In this document: positions 52,686 through 62,974 of the stretch, piece by piece
Layout: each line of letters begins with the position of its first letter
Numbering within the stretch: position 1 is the first letter of the stretch
From: an uncultured Poribacteria bacterium
GTDB taxonomy: Bacteria > Poribacteria > WGA-4E > WGA-3G
Direction of reading: 5' to 3'
Length of the DNA stretch: 64,000 nt
NCBI GenBank assembly: GCA_951813545.1
Contig: OX638352.1
Location: 558,001-622,000 of the forward strand
Translations under genes and position numbers: made by a program
Notes under the pieces: generated by a model
Told to the model about the DNA's origin: nothing
Database searches by the model: none
What the model saw: the letters and a program-made list of their open reading frames with translations, nothing else

Positions 52686-53513
52686 ATGAAAAAAATATCG
52701 TTTATCTGCTTGGTTGTGGGACTCAGTTTGGCAATAGGAGTTGGAAGTTTCGCAGCCGACAACGGTCACCGTAGTTTGCTCTCTCCGATTTCACAACTTT
52801 TACCGGATGAAATAATCCCTGAACCGGCTCGGTGGCATCAGCCCGATCTCATCCCCAACACCTACTTTGCTGTTCTCGTCTTAGTGCTATTTTTTATTTT
52901 CGCCACCCGGAAGTTGAAACGGGTACCTGAAGGGAAAGGACAAACCCTATTAGAAGTGTTTGTCGGCAGTATTACGGACTTCTTTGGCGGTATTTTAGGC
53001 GACCACGGCAAAAAGTATGTGCCATTCGTTGGCTCCTACTTCATCTTCATTCTCTTCCTAAACTATCTCGGAGTCATTCCGGGTCTTCAACCGCCAACAG
53101 CAGATTTGAATACAACGCTTGCCCTCGGTATAACGGCTGTGTTAGGCGTTCAAATTATCGCTATTAAAGAGAATGGAGTCGTCGGCTACCTCAAGCACCT
53201 TGCGGGCAATCCCCCGTGGTTAGGTGTTTTGATGTTTCCGCTTGAGGTGATCGCGCAACTCTCTCGCGCCGGTTCGCTCGCCATCCGCCTTTTCGGAAAT
53301 ATTTTTGGCGAAAAATCGGTTGTTATTGAATTGACAAAACTCGGAGTCGGCATACTGATTCTTGATGCTATTCCGTTCCTACCGGTTCAAGTCCCGATGC
53401 TGTTCTTTGGGCTGTTTGCTGGCTTTCTGCAAGCGTTCGTTTTCACTATCTTAACATCCATCTATATAGTGATGTTTATTGAACATGATGAGGCACATGA
53501 AGCACATCATTAA
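52686..53513 (+). CDS. atpB: ATP synthase subunit a
   Basis: The 275-residue stator subunit forms the ion half-channels. The essential arginine is R201 in SLAIRLFGNIFG. Other family segments are FVGSYFIFILFLNYLGVIPG and FAGFLQAFVFTILTSIYI near the C-terminus. The N-terminus resembles a cleavable signal sequence (FICLVVGLSLAIGVGSFA), as in some other subunit a proteins. It is followed by atpE, which it contacts at the rotor interface. Confidence 0.95.
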   Translation: MKKISFICLVVGLSLAIGVGSFAADNGHRSLLSPISQLLPDEIIPEPARWHQPDLIPNTYFAVLVLVLFFIFATRKLKRVPEGKGQTLLEVFVGSITDFFGGILGDHGKKYVPFVGSYFIFILFLNYLGVIPGLQPPTADLNTTLALGITAVLGVQIIAIKENGVVGYLKHLAGNPPWLGVLMFPLEVIAQLSRAGSLAIRLFGNIFGEKSVVIELTKLGVGILILDAIPFLPVQVPMLFFGLFAGFLQAFVFTILTSIYIVMFIEHDEAHEAHH

Positions 53514-53626
53514 TTCCACTCAATCGGAAGAAGGTCTGGCATTTATGCCAACCGTCCGAGTCTCTAAATACATGTAAGCGCAACCTCTAAGTTGCGACTT
53601 CTTAAAAAAATAATAGGAGAACTACC

Positions 53627-53923
53627 ATGACTTATTTAGCAGTGTTGGCATTTGGTGTAACATTAGGTCTGCCAATCGCCGTCATTTTTGCCTCAAGGGC
53701 ACAAGGTAGTGCGACAAGCACTGCTCTTGAGGGAATCGCACGTCAACCCGACGCCGCGCCGCGTATCCAAACAGCAATGATTATCGGTTTGGCTCTCATT
53801 GAATCACTCGTTATCTATGCCTTGTTGATGTTCTTTATTTTGCAGCTCAACAACCTCCCAGATAAAACTATGCTATTAGATTTGATCCGCGCTTCAGCAG
53901 AACAGATGGGTGCGAATCAGTAA
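53627..53923 (+). CDS. atpE: ATP synthase subunit c (rotor ring)
   Basis: The 98-residue two-helix proteolipid has a polar loop ARQPD (38-42) and the ion-binding carboxylate Glu59. Aligned on the ARQP loop with the sodium-type c subunit of Ilyobacter, Gln26, Glu59, Ser60 and Tyr64 occupy the positions of Gln32, Glu65, Ser66 and Tyr70 there. Helix 1 lacks the proline of the PxxxQ motif and has SRAQ instead. This suggests, but does not prove, sodium coupling. A C-terminal extension (about 20 residues) is longer than usual. A stable hairpin follows the gene. Confidence 0.93.
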   Translation: MTYLAVLAFGVTLGLPIAVIFASRAQGSATSTALEGIARQPDAAPRIQTAMIIGLALIESLVIYALLMFFILQLNNLPDKTMLLDLIRASAEQMGANQ

Positions 53924-53961
53924 CCTCAGTAGCAAAATCAATAACTTCAAACCTCCACAAT

Positions 53962-53989
53962 GTTGGGACACTCCGCAGGCTGTCCCAAC
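53962..53989 (+). promoter_or_regulatory. Hairpin between atpE and atpF
   Basis: GTTGGGACA (53962-53970) and TGTCCCAAC (53981-53989) form a perfect 9-bp stem with a 10-base loop; CTCCA and TGGAG flanks extend it. Without a T-run it is unlikely to be a full terminator. It could protect or attenuate mRNA so that subunit c is made in excess. Confidence 0.5.
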
Positions 53990-54025
53990 TTGCTGGAGTA
54001 CCTTACAGCAGAACATAGGAAACTT

Positions 54026-54619
54026 ATGCGAGAAAAGATATACGGAGTTTGCTTCATCTTTATGTGGGTGTGCATCACAAGTGCCTTCGGTGCCGATGCA
54101 CCTGCCGGCGAAGGAGACCTACTATCAGGACTTGGCATCGACCCCAAGACGATTATCATCCAAGTCATCGGTTTTCTGGTTGTACTTGCGGTACTTTGGA
54201 AGTTTGTTTTCGGCAAGGTCGGTGGACTTTTAGAGGACCGCAGAAATGAGATCACCACGCAAATAGAGCAATTGCGAACCGATCGTGAAGAGTTGGACAG
54301 GCTCACCGCAGAGACACGCCAACGTTTAGCCGATATTGAGACTGAGGCACAAACCAAAATTCAAGCAGCGATTGAACAAGGCAACGCCGAGCGCCAGGAC
54401 ATTCTCACACAAGCACGACAGGAAGCAGACGACGAAGTCACAAGAGCCAGAGCAGAAATCCAGCGTGAAAAGGATGAAGCCATCTCCGAACTACGAGGTG
54501 TTGTCGCTGAACTTGCAATTGATGCTGCCAGCAAAATCATAAGCGAGGAACTCAACGCAGAGAGACATCAGCACATTATCGATACCTCTATAAGTAGGTT
54601 GCCATCGGATCCCCGTTAG
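54026..54619 (+). CDS. atpF: ATP synthase subunit b
   Basis: ATG 54026 with AGGAAA upstream gives 197 residues. A signal-like N-terminal hydrophobic stretch (YGVCFIFMWVCITSAFG) is followed by a short acidic linker and the membrane anchor IIIQVIGFLVVLAVLWKFVF, then a long charged coiled coil (about residues 60-185) that forms the peripheral stalk. An upstream in-frame ATG (53960) would include the hairpin and is rejected. Subunit b holds F1 against rotation together with delta, encoded next. Confidence 0.92.
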   Translation: MREKIYGVCFIFMWVCITSAFGADAPAGEGDLLSGLGIDPKTIIIQVIGFLVVLAVLWKFVFGKVGGLLEDRRNEITTQIEQLRTDREELDRLTAETRQRLADIETEAQTKIQAAIEQGNAERQDILTQARQEADDEVTRARAEIQREKDEAISELRGVVAELAIDAASKIISEELNAERHQHIIDTSISRLPSDPR

Positions 54620-54665
54620 TAAATTAATGTTTAGGATTCCATTTTTATAAAGGTGAAAACGAACG

Positions 54666-55205
54666 ATGAGAGACATTCGGGTTGCGAAACCTTACGCCCG
54701 CGCCCTATACGAAGCGGCGTTAGAACAAGGCATTTTGGCACCTATCGTCGCAGATATAGACAAGCTGCGAGAATTGATTGAACAATCTGAGGAACTCACG
54801 CAATTAATCCACAGCCCTGTCCTGTCTCCACAATTTAAAAGCGAGACGTTTCAGCAGCTTTTCACAGATGCGATGCAGCCGCTGACGATTAATTTCTTCA
54901 AACTACTCGCATCAAAGCAGCGTGAACGTTATCTGACCGCAATAATGGATGTCTTTTCAGTGATTGTTGACGAAGCTGCTGGTAGGCTCGTCGCAAAAGT
55001 GACGACTGCTGTCCCCATAACACTGGCGCAAGAGGAACGGCTCACAACGCAATTAAGCGCGTACTCGGGAAAACAGGTGCGGTTGGAAACCACAACCGAT
55101 GCACAAATCCAAGGCGGATTCATTGTGCAATTAGATGACACAGTTTTTGATGCCAGCGTCGCGACACAACTTCAACGTTTGAAACAACAACTCGCAAAAG
55201 GGTAA
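54666..55205 (+). CDS. atpH: ATP synthase subunit delta
   Basis: The 179-residue OSCP/delta protein has the usual start [17 protein letters not shown], the [16 protein letters not shown] helix region, and the C-terminal [20 protein letters not shown] segment. It links the peripheral stalk (b) to the top of F1 (alpha). Its place between atpF and atpA is canonical. Confidence 0.93.
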   Translation: MRDIRVAKPYARALYEAALEQGILAPIVADIDKLRELIEQSEELTQLIHSPVLSPQFKSETFQQLFTDAMQPLTINFFKLLASKQRERYLTAIMDVFSVIVDEAAGRLVAKVTTAVPITLAQEERLTTQLSAYSGKQVRLETTTDAQIQGGFIVQLDDTVFDASVATQLQRLKQQLAKG

Positions 55206-55344
55206 TAGTTACCAGTTAAGAGAAAGGCGGATTTGTAACAATTTACGCCTATTTGGCATCCACCAAGAGAAGATAGATTATTACAAGAAATCTCTTAACC
55301 GAAAACCGAAGACTGATAACTACTCCTCACAGAGGACTGAAAAT

Positions 55345-56934
55345 ATGGCAAGAGAAGTCCGACCGGACGAAATATCAAATATCCTTAAACAACAACTCCA
55401 ACAGTTTGAGCAGGACGTAGATGTCTATGATTCCGGCACCGTGCTGGAGGTAGGCGATGGTATCGCGCGGGTGCACGGGCTTGCGAATGCCATGGCAAGC
55501 GAAATGATTGAATTCCCTAACGGCATCTACGGTATCGCTTTCAACCTCGAAGAAGACAACGTCGGTTGCGTTCTGTTCGGCGAAGACCAACTCATACACG
55601 AAGGCGACACTGCCAAACGGACGGGACGACTCGCCGAAGTGCCTGTAGGTGAGGCACTCCTCGGACGGATCGTCGATGCCCTCGGTCAACCTATCGACGG
55701 TTTGGGCGATATCGAGACAGAACATCGACTGCCGGTTGAACAGAAAGGGTTGGGCATCGTCCAACGGCAACCCGTTGACGAACCCCTCTACACAGGTTTA
55801 AAAGCAATTGATAGCTTGACACCGATCGGTAGAGGACAACGAGAACTGATTATCGGTGATAGACGAACCGGCAAAACCGCAATCGCCATAGATGCTATTC
55901 TGAGTCAGAAGAACACAGATGTCTACTGTATTTATGTCGCTATTGGTCAAAAAGGGTCTACGCTGGCACAAGTTGCCAATACCCTTCGCGAACATAATGC
56001 GCTGGAATATACCACTATCGTCGCTGCCGCCGCAAGTGAGCCATCACCCCTTCAGTACATAGCACCTTACTCAGGCACTTCCATGGGCGAATACTTCCGA
56101 GATAACGGCAAACACGCCCTTATCATATATGATGACCTGACAAAACACGCCTGGGCATACCGACAGATGTCGCTGCTTTCACGAAGACCTCCCGGCAGAG
56201 AAGCCTATCCGGGTGATGTCTTCTATCTGCACTCACGTCTCTTAGAACGCTCCGCAAAACTGAGCGACGAACTCGGCGGCGGTTCCCTCACGGCTCTACC
56301 GATTATTGAAATCTTTGAAGGAGATTTAACGACTTACATCCCTACAAATGTTATCTCTATCACCGATGGACAGATATATCTTACAACGGATCTGTTTAAC
56401 CAAGGTGTGAGACCTGCAATTGATGTTGGGTTATCTGTTTCACGTGTCGGTGGAGATGCACAAGTCAGAGCGATGAAATCGAATGAGGTGGCAGGCACCC
56501 TTAAGCTTGATTTGGCAAGTTTCCGCGAAGTCGCTGCCTTTGCACAATTCGGATCGGATTTAGATGCGTTAACGCAATCCCTCCTCCTACGCGGGACGCG
56601 CCTTGTTGAGTTGCTGAAGCAACCGCAATATCAACCAATGCCCGTCGAACGCGAAGTCGCCTCTATCTTCTGTGGTGCTAACGGCTACTTAGATGATGTT
56701 CCTGAAGCGGAAGTGGCTCGGTTTGAATCCGAATTTCTACAATACCTTGACAGGAATCATGCTGAACTCCTCTCAGAAATCGCAGAAACCGGCCAGATGA
56801 GTGATGAATTACTTGAAACCTTGCACACTGCTGTGAAAGCATTCAAGGAAAATTGGAGCGATACACCCGCGTCAACACCGGGACAAGAGGACTCACATAC
56901 TGAATCAGAAGACGCTCCCGCAGAAGGTGAGTAA
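55345..56934 (+). CDS. atpA: ATP synthase subunit alpha
   Basis: The 529-residue F1 alpha subunit has a regulatory nucleotide site with P-loop [13 protein letters not shown] (near residues 171-183; usually GDRQTGKT), and conserved [29 protein letters not shown] and [16 protein letters not shown]. The C-terminal tail (about 25 residues) is extended, Ser/Glu-rich and acidic (ending DAPAEGE). The upstream 140-base gap holds an imperfect TAGTTACCAG / CTGATAACTA inverted repeat rather than a gene. GAGGA precedes the ATG. Confidence 0.97.
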   Translation: MAREVRPDEISNILKQQLQQFEQDVDVYDSGTVLEVGDGIARVHGLANAMASEMIEFPNGIYGIAFNLEEDNVGCVLFGEDQLIHEGDTAKRTGRLAEVPVGEALLGRIVDALGQPIDGLGDIETEHRLPVEQKGLGIVQRQPVDEPLYTGLKAIDSLTPIGRGQRELIIGDRRTGKTAIAIDAILSQKNTDVYCIYVAIGQKGSTLAQVANTLREHNALEYTTIVAAAASEPSPLQYIAPYSGTSMGEYFRDNGKHALIIYDDLTKHAWAYRQMSLLSRRPPGREAYPGDVFYLHSRLLERSAKLSDELGGGSLTALPIIEIFEGDLTTYIPTNVISITDGQIYLTTDLFNQGVRPAIDVGLSVSRVGGDAQVRAMKSNEVAGTLKLDLASFREVAAFAQFGSDLDALTQSLLLRGTRLVELLKQPQYQPMPVEREVASIFCGANGYLDDVPEAEVARFESEFLQYLDRNHAELLSEIAETGQMSDELLETLHTAVKAFKENWSDTPASTPGQEDSHTESEDAPAEGE

Positions 56935-56936
56935 CC

Positions 56937-57815
56937 ATGGCAACCCTACGAGAAATTCGGCGCCGCATCGCCAGCATTCAGAACATTGAGCAAGTGACCG
57001 ATGCAATGCGCGTTGTCGCTGCAGCACGGCTTCGTCGTGCGCAGGAAAATATCGTTGCAACGCGACCTTACGCTGAAAAACTGAATACTATTCTTGGACA
57101 TCTCATCTCGCAGATGGATGCCGAAGAACAGGCGTTGACACACCCACTTCTCGAAACACGCGAAATAAAACATGTCTGTATTATTTCCGTTTCTGGGGAC
57201 CGTGGATTGTGCGGAAGTTTCAACAGCAACGTCATCCGTACAACAACAGAACGCATAGAACACTATCAAGAAAGTGGTGCGGATGTAACGCTTATCTGCA
57301 TCGGAAGACGAGGGCAAGAGCATTTTAACCGCCGTGGCTACGACATTACCGATTCATACATTAACATCTTCCGCCAACTTGAATTCCAAACAGCTGTCGA
57401 CGTTGTCCACGAGTTTGAACATCTTTATACTGACAAAAAAATTGACAAAGTTGAGGTCGTCTACAACAATTTCAAGTCTGCTATTCTCCAGACTGTGCTT
57501 GTTGAACAACTCCTTCCATTAGAACCGGAAATACCAGAAGGTGATAAACTTTTTCTCGATTATATCTATGAACCGGGACAGGTAGAACTTTTTGAGATGC
57601 TACTCGGCAAACATCTAAACATGCAAATGTGGAAGGTGCTTTTGGATTCCAACGCGGCAGAGCAAGCAGCGAGGATGGCAGCGATGGAAAATGCCACACA
57701 AAAGGCGAAAGAACTCATCGATGAGTTGATTCTCCAACGCAACAGAGCACGTCAAACACAGATTACGACAGAAATTTCCGAGATTGTAAGCGGTGCAGCC
57801 GCACTGGAAGGTTAA
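56937..57815 (+). CDS. atpG: ATP synthase subunit gamma
   Basis: This is the 292-residue central shaft of F1. The N-terminal helix LREIRRRIASIQNIEQVTDAM, the SVSGDRGLCGSFNSN motif and the C-terminal helix with ENATQKAKELIDELILQRN are typical. It starts two bases after the atpA stop; its ribosome site (AAGGTGAG) lies inside the atpA end, so translation is coupled. Confidence 0.95.
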   Translation: MATLREIRRRIASIQNIEQVTDAMRVVAAARLRRAQENIVATRPYAEKLNTILGHLISQMDAEEQALTHPLLETREIKHVCIISVSGDRGLCGSFNSNVIRTTTERIEHYQESGADVTLICIGRRGQEHFNRRGYDITDSYINIFRQLEFQTAVDVVHEFEHLYTDKKIDKVEVVYNNFKSAILQTVLVEQLLPLEPEIPEGDKLFLDYIYEPGQVELFEMLLGKHLNMQMWKVLLDSNAAEQAARMAAMENATQKAKELIDELILQRNRARQTQITTEISEIVSGAAALEG

Positions 57816-57856
57816 AGATAGCAGGCAGAATCAATTCTGTCGTCCGGAGGTTCCAG

Positions 57857-58330
57857 ATGCCGATCAACGTCAATAAACAAATCGAAGAGGCGATGGAACG
57901 TGGCGAATTCGCCAATTTGCCCGGTGAAGGCAAACCGCTCAAATTGGACACGAATCCCTTCCTTACACCCCAAGCGCGGATGGCAAACCGACTCCTGAAA
58001 GAGAACGGCTTTGCACCTCGGTGGATTGAGTTAGAAAAAGAAATCAAACAAGAAAAAGCGCAACTCGAAAGAGTCATCATAAACCTGAAAGCTAGGCGAA
58101 AGCGGTTAGCGGCTATCATCCAGCAGCATCCGCATCGGCGTGAGGTGGTCAGTCGGACTTTTGAGCACGAACGTGCTCGCGGTATTGCGCAATATAGTGA
58201 AAAACTCGAAAACCTGAATCGGAAAATTCAACGTGTGAATCTTCTTATGCCAACTCGAAATCGGCAACACGCGTCAATCAACCGGACAGAAGCAATCATA
58301 CGTTTTCAGAAGGCATATCCCAGTCTCTAA
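57857..58330 (+). CDS. DUF1992 (DnaJ-C28 type) protein inside the atp operon
   Basis: The 157-residue protein carries the DUF1992 domain (INVNKQIEEAMERGEFANL, PGEGKPLKL, then MANRLLKENGFAPRWIELEKE), the conserved region of DNAJC28-like proteins, followed by a basic coiled segment. Its function is unknown. It sits between atpG and atpD with a strong GGAGG site, co-directional with both, where most bacteria have no gene. A role in F1 assembly or stability is an attractive inference from position only. Confidence 0.85.
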   Translation: MPINVNKQIEEAMERGEFANLPGEGKPLKLDTNPFLTPQARMANRLLKENGFAPRWIELEKEIKQEKAQLERVIINLKARRKRLAAIIQQHPHRREVVSRTFEHERARGIAQYSEKLENLNRKIQRVNLLMPTRNRQHASINRTEAIIRFQKAYPSL

Positions 58331-58437
58331 TTGCGCTGAACTTGTCTATGAGCAACATTTACTTGCCGAATAAAGAGGCACTTTAAGACATACGTTCAGC
58401 ATCTGGATGTGACTAGAAGTCAACTACTCTGAATTAA

Positions 58438-59862
<1,425 letters not shown>

Positions 59863-59876
59863 TTTTAAACTATTGA

Positions 59877-60073
59877 ATCTGGGCACCGCTCCACTACGTT
59901 TCGTGGTAGTTTTCGGTTAAATCTAACCGTCTCTGGGTTATGAAAGGTAGCGGATACAGACGAGTAGGGACAAAGGTAAGTATAAAAGACCTATTCGTAC
60001 AGAACCTTACATTTCCTCAGTCGCGTTGAAATTTACCAGACACCATCGTGAAACGAAGTGGAACGATGCTCAG
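59877..60073. repeat. MITE-like inverted-repeat element, copy B
   Basis: This element is related to 15278-15487 but inverted. Its ends carry CCACTACGTTTCG (left) and CGAAACGAAGTGG-like GAAACGAAGTGGA (right), the latter in a CATCGT/ACGATG hairpin (60044-60068). It lies between atpD and atpC and reaches to within about 20 bases of the atpC start, so the atpC leader is made of the element. No coding capacity was seen. Confidence 0.62.
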
Positions 60074-60091
60074 GGGCAGATAATTAAAAAA

Positions 60092-60499
60092 ATGCTAAAT
60101 AGAAGTTTTCATCTTGAAATTCGGACACCGGAACAGTTGATTTATGAAGGGGACGTGACGAGCATTAACGCCCCCGGAGTCGAAGGCAACTTTCAGATTC
60201 TCGCCGGACACATTCCGTTTCTTACCGCCTTGGAAGTTGGTGAGATCCGCATCCGTGAATCTGAAACACCGCAGTTAATGGCAACAAGCGGTGGTGTCTT
60301 TGAAGTACTTCGCACCGGTGTCACTGTACTCGTTGAGGCAGCAGAGTGGGCATCAGAAATTGATGTTGAGCGTGCAGAAAGCGCACTCGACCGTGCCCAA
60401 GCGCAACTCTCGGCGAACGCACCCGACCTGAACCGCCCGCGAGCAGAAGCGGCACTCGCCCGAGCACAAAACCGCATCAAAGTCGCGAGTAATTTGTAA
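60092..60499 (+). CDS. atpC: ATP synthase subunit epsilon
   Basis: Starting at ATG 60092 the protein has 135 residues: the N-terminal beta-sandwich (FHLEIRTPEQLIYEGDVTSI, GVEGNFQILAGH) and the C-terminal two-helix hairpin (AESALDRAQAQL, ALARAQNRIKVA) that can inhibit ATP hydrolysis. An in-frame ATG at 60026 would add 22 residues made from the repeat element and is rejected. The ribosome site is poor (AGGGG about 16 bases away), perhaps because the element replaced the original leader. Confidence 0.92.
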   Translation: MLNRSFHLEIRTPEQLIYEGDVTSINAPGVEGNFQILAGHIPFLTALEVGEIRIRESETPQLMATSGGVFEVLRTGVTVLVEAAEWASEIDVERAESALDRAQAQLSANAPDLNRPRAEAALARAQNRIKVASNL

Positions 60500-60614
60500 T
60501 ACCATTTCTAATTGAATACCTTTCAATGTGCATGTAGCATAAACTTTTAGTTTGTGCCACCGTGTTCCCTTTTAAAAAAGTTGTTCAGGTGATATTTATT
60601 TTCAGAAATGGTAT
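60499..60614. repeat. Small inverted-repeat element ATACCATTTCT
   Basis: Perfect 11-bp terminal inverted repeats (ATACCATTTCT at 60499-60509, AGAAATGGTAT at 60604-60614) enclose a palindromic core around GCATAAACTTTTAGTTTGTGC. A shortened copy lies at 43391-43454, and a lone end-like AGAAATGGTATAAG occurs near 44911. It starts directly at the atpC stop codon. Confidence 0.65.
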
Positions 60615-60651
60615 AAGTATCACTTCGATGCGTCCGTTTTACGCAAAAAAC

Positions 60652-60680
60652 TTGAGACAGGTTAGAATTTTCTGTATAAT
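60652..60680 (+). promoter_or_regulatory. Promoter of the nucleotidyltransferase pair
   Basis: TTGAGA (60652-60657), 17 bases, perfect TATAAT (60675-60680), 22 bases before the gene start. The cassette therefore has its own strong promoter, independent of the atp operon. Confidence 0.7.
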
Positions 60681-60702
60681 TAACCATAAGAAGATTTAAT
60701 TG

Positions 60703-61143
60703 ATGGCTCTTCCCAATTTGAACCATGCTGGTGAATTACCTATAGGAATACATCAAGCGACGATCGATGAGGTAATTGCTCAATTTGGGAATGGAACATT
60801 ACAGCGAGAAATTGTGACCGCGCGTTTGCAAAGAATCTATCAAATTGCTAAAGATACAGGAAATCTTCAGCAATTGATTATTTTTGGGAGTTATATTACA
60901 GCGAAGCCTGAACCTAATGATGTGGACGTTGTAATCATCTTTAATGACGATTTCGACCTAACAGTCTGCAGCGAGGAAGTGAAAAGACTTTTGAACCATC
61001 AACAGGCAGAAAATGAATTCGGGGCCAGTATTTTTTGGATCCGTCCGTCCTTACTGTTGTTTGAAACACTTGACGAGTTTATTGAAAGTTGGCAAATCAA
61101 ACGGGATGGAACACGACGCGGTATCATAGAGGTAAGAAAATGA
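60703..61143 (+). CDS. Nucleotidyltransferase-fold protein (possible toxin-antitoxin partner)
   Basis: The 146-residue protein has the polymerase-beta nucleotidyltransferase signature GS-x10-DVD (FGSYITAKPEPNDVDVV), resembling DUF6932-type minimal transferases. The start is ATG 60703. Its stop overlaps the start of a small helical protein by four bases (ATGA), an arrangement typical of toxin-antitoxin operons of the transferase type. Target and activity are unknown. The cassette sits between atpC and a duplicated atpC tail, so it probably arrived by recombination. Confidence 0.75.
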   Translation: MALPNLNHAGELPIGIHQATIDEVIAQFGNGTLQREIVTARLQRIYQIAKDTGNLQQLIIFGSYITAKPEPNDVDVVIIFNDDFDLTVCSEEVKRLLNHQQAENEFGASIFWIRPSLLLFETLDEFIESWQIKRDGTRRGIIEVRK

Positions 61144-61388
61144 TTCACAATGACAAAGAACTCAAAGCAAGTCAGCAACGCATAGCGTATTTTCAAAACT
61201 TGCTCTTACAACTGCGAGTTAAGGCAACACCTGAAGAATTTTCGCTCATCTCAACTGGATATCGGACAGAGATTCTGAAAATGCAAGATGAGGTACTTGA
61301 ATACCTGACTCGACATTCATGTGAACCAATACCGGTGAAAGTAACTTCTGCGGAGGCATCAGATACTTCAAGTAACAGGAAACAATAA
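61140..61388 (+). CDS. Small helical partner of the nucleotidyltransferase
   Basis: The 82-residue protein from ATG 61140, coupled by a four-base overlap to the transferase, is mainly helical (LKASQQRIAYFQNLLLQLR, GYRTEILKMQDEVLEYL). I know similar short unnamed proteins beside transferase or toxin genes, but no function. An antitoxin or adaptor role is inferred from the operon structure. Confidence 0.62.
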   Translation: MIHNDKELKASQQRIAYFQNLLLQLRVKATPEEFSLISTGYRTEILKMQDEVLEYLTRHSCEPIPVKVTSAEASDTSSNRKQ

Positions 61389-61416
61389 TTTTTCAACCAG
61401 TTCCTATTGGTTGTGT

Positions 61417-61529
61417 CAGCAGAGTGGCAAGTGCAACTCGCGGCAAACATACCTGTCCTGAACCGCCCGCGTGCTGAAGCGGCACTCGCCCGAGCACAAA
61501 ACCGCATTAAAGTCGCGAGTAATCTGTAA
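61417..61529 (+). pseudogene. Duplicated fragment of the atpC 3' end
   Basis: The bases from CAGCAGAGTGG to the TAA at 61527-61529 repeat the end of atpC. NRPRAEAALARAQNRIKVA is identical, with an internal deletion of about 65 bases and a few changes upstream. No start codon with a ribosome site is present. Together with the real atpC end at 60499 it brackets the transferase cassette, as a recombination scar would. Confidence 0.75.
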
Positions 61530-61633
61530 TTACGATTTTTTCTCTGAACATAGATTCACAGGTTTTAGGATTATCGGATTTCTGATTAACACTGTCAAGT
61601 ACCCAAGCCTAAAGACTTGGGCTTGTTAGGAGG

Positions 61634-62872
61634 TTAACCCCAACAAGCCTGTTGCAATAACGGGTTTCTCGTTTCCGCGAGTATGGTTGCCCAAAACTCA
61701 TTTTCACGAAGGGCGCAAGCCGCCCTATAAAGTATATTCAAAGCCGCGTTATGGTCGCGGCCAAGGACAAATCCGCAATGTTTGCACTCAAAGGTTCTGA
61801 CGGACAAAGACATCTTGCCTTTCACACGTTGGCAGCAATTAGAACACGTCTTGGAAGTGTGTGCTGGATCAACGGCGTGGAAGTGTTTGCCGTCTCGTTT
61901 CGCAACCCATTGACACCACTCAAAGAACATGCCCCAAGCGGTATCAGATATGGACTTCGCAAGTCCTTTTTGATCCTTGTTTTTCAGCATACCTTTGATG
62001 TGCAAATCCTCAACGACAACGGCATCAAAGCCTTTGTGGTGATATAACCCATAAGCCGTTTTCGCTATAAAGTCAAGGCGTTGGCAGGCAACCTTATCAT
62101 GGTGTTTCGCAAGGGCGTTACGTGCTTTCCAGTAGCGTTTAGACCCTTTTTGTTTGCGAGCCAACTCACGTTGCAACGCTGCCAATCGGTCATGCCCACG
62201 TTTATAGAATTTGCGGTTGCCAACCTTTTCGCCGTCAGAGGTTATCACAAACGTTTTCGTGCCAACGTCAACGCCAACGGCGGACTTCGGAACACAAGGT
62301 ATCGTGTCAGGCACTTCACAAACGATAAAGCAATACCAGCCGCGTGCCGTCTTTTTCAGCGTGACCTCTTTCGGGTCTCCGCTAAAGGGACGGTGCATTC
62401 TGATTTTGACTTCACCGAGTTTCGGAACTTTCAACCTGTCAAGCCGCGTGCCTGTTTTGCGGATCGGTTTCTGACGGACACGTTTAAATGTGCCTGTTGC
62501 TTTATCCTTAACTTTGGATTTACGCACAGACCACGTCACCGAGCGCACAGAACGTTTGAACTTCGGATGCCCTTTCTTTTTCGCTTTACCGTCTTGGCAT
62601 CTGTCAAAGAAGTTATCATACGCTGCATTAAGGCGTTTGAGGGTGGATACCTGCAGATCCTGCGGGTGTTCAGAATAGTGGGAATTCTCGCGAAGTTTCG
62701 CAAGGTGGTTGATCTGCTCATACATAGACACAGAAACACTCCCATACTCCCACATCTGCGAACGCATCTGGAGCATGTAGTTATACAACTTTTTCTGGTG
62801 TTTCAACTCCGCATAAAGCCAGTGTTGTTGCACAGCCGTAGGATAAGCACGGTATTTAAATGTGCGTTTCAT
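61634..62872 (-). CDS. tnpB: TnpB RNA-guided nuclease (copy 3)
   Basis: The 412-residue protein comes from a TnpB subfamily different from the other two copies: RuvC-I VGVDVGTKTFVI, RuvC-II VVVEDLHIKGML, zinc ribbon CSNCCQRV plus CKHCG, RuvC-III GRDHNAALNIL. The basic N-terminal region (FKYRAYPTAVQQHW) is the usual helix-turn-helix start. All catalytic acids are present. It has its own promoter (62975-63003). Opposite-strand frames are shadows. Confidence 0.92.
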   Translation of the reverse strand: MKRTFKYRAYPTAVQQHWLYAELKHQKKLYNYMLQMRSQMWEYGSVSVSMYEQINHLAKLRENSHYSEHPQDLQVSTLKRLNAAYDNFFDRCQDGKAKKKGHPKFKRSVRSVTWSVRKSKVKDKATGTFKRVRQKPIRKTGTRLDRLKVPKLGEVKIRMHRPFSGDPKEVTLKKTARGWYCFIVCEVPDTIPCVPKSAVGVDVGTKTFVITSDGEKVGNRKFYKRGHDRLAALQRELARKQKGSKRYWKARNALAKHHDKVACQRLDFIAKTAYGLYHHKGFDAVVVEDLHIKGMLKNKDQKGLAKSISDTAWGMFFEWCQWVAKRDGKHFHAVDPAHTSKTCSNCCQRVKGKMSLSVRTFECKHCGFVLGRDHNAALNILYRAACALRENEFWATILAETRNPLLQQACWG

Positions 62873-62974
62873 AGAATTATCGCTTATCGCTCTTTAACCG
62901 CTTACTACAGTCGGTCGGCGAGGAGACTGCACTTGGTGTGTGCAGGTAGTAAGTCCTCGCCAAGCGATAAGAAT

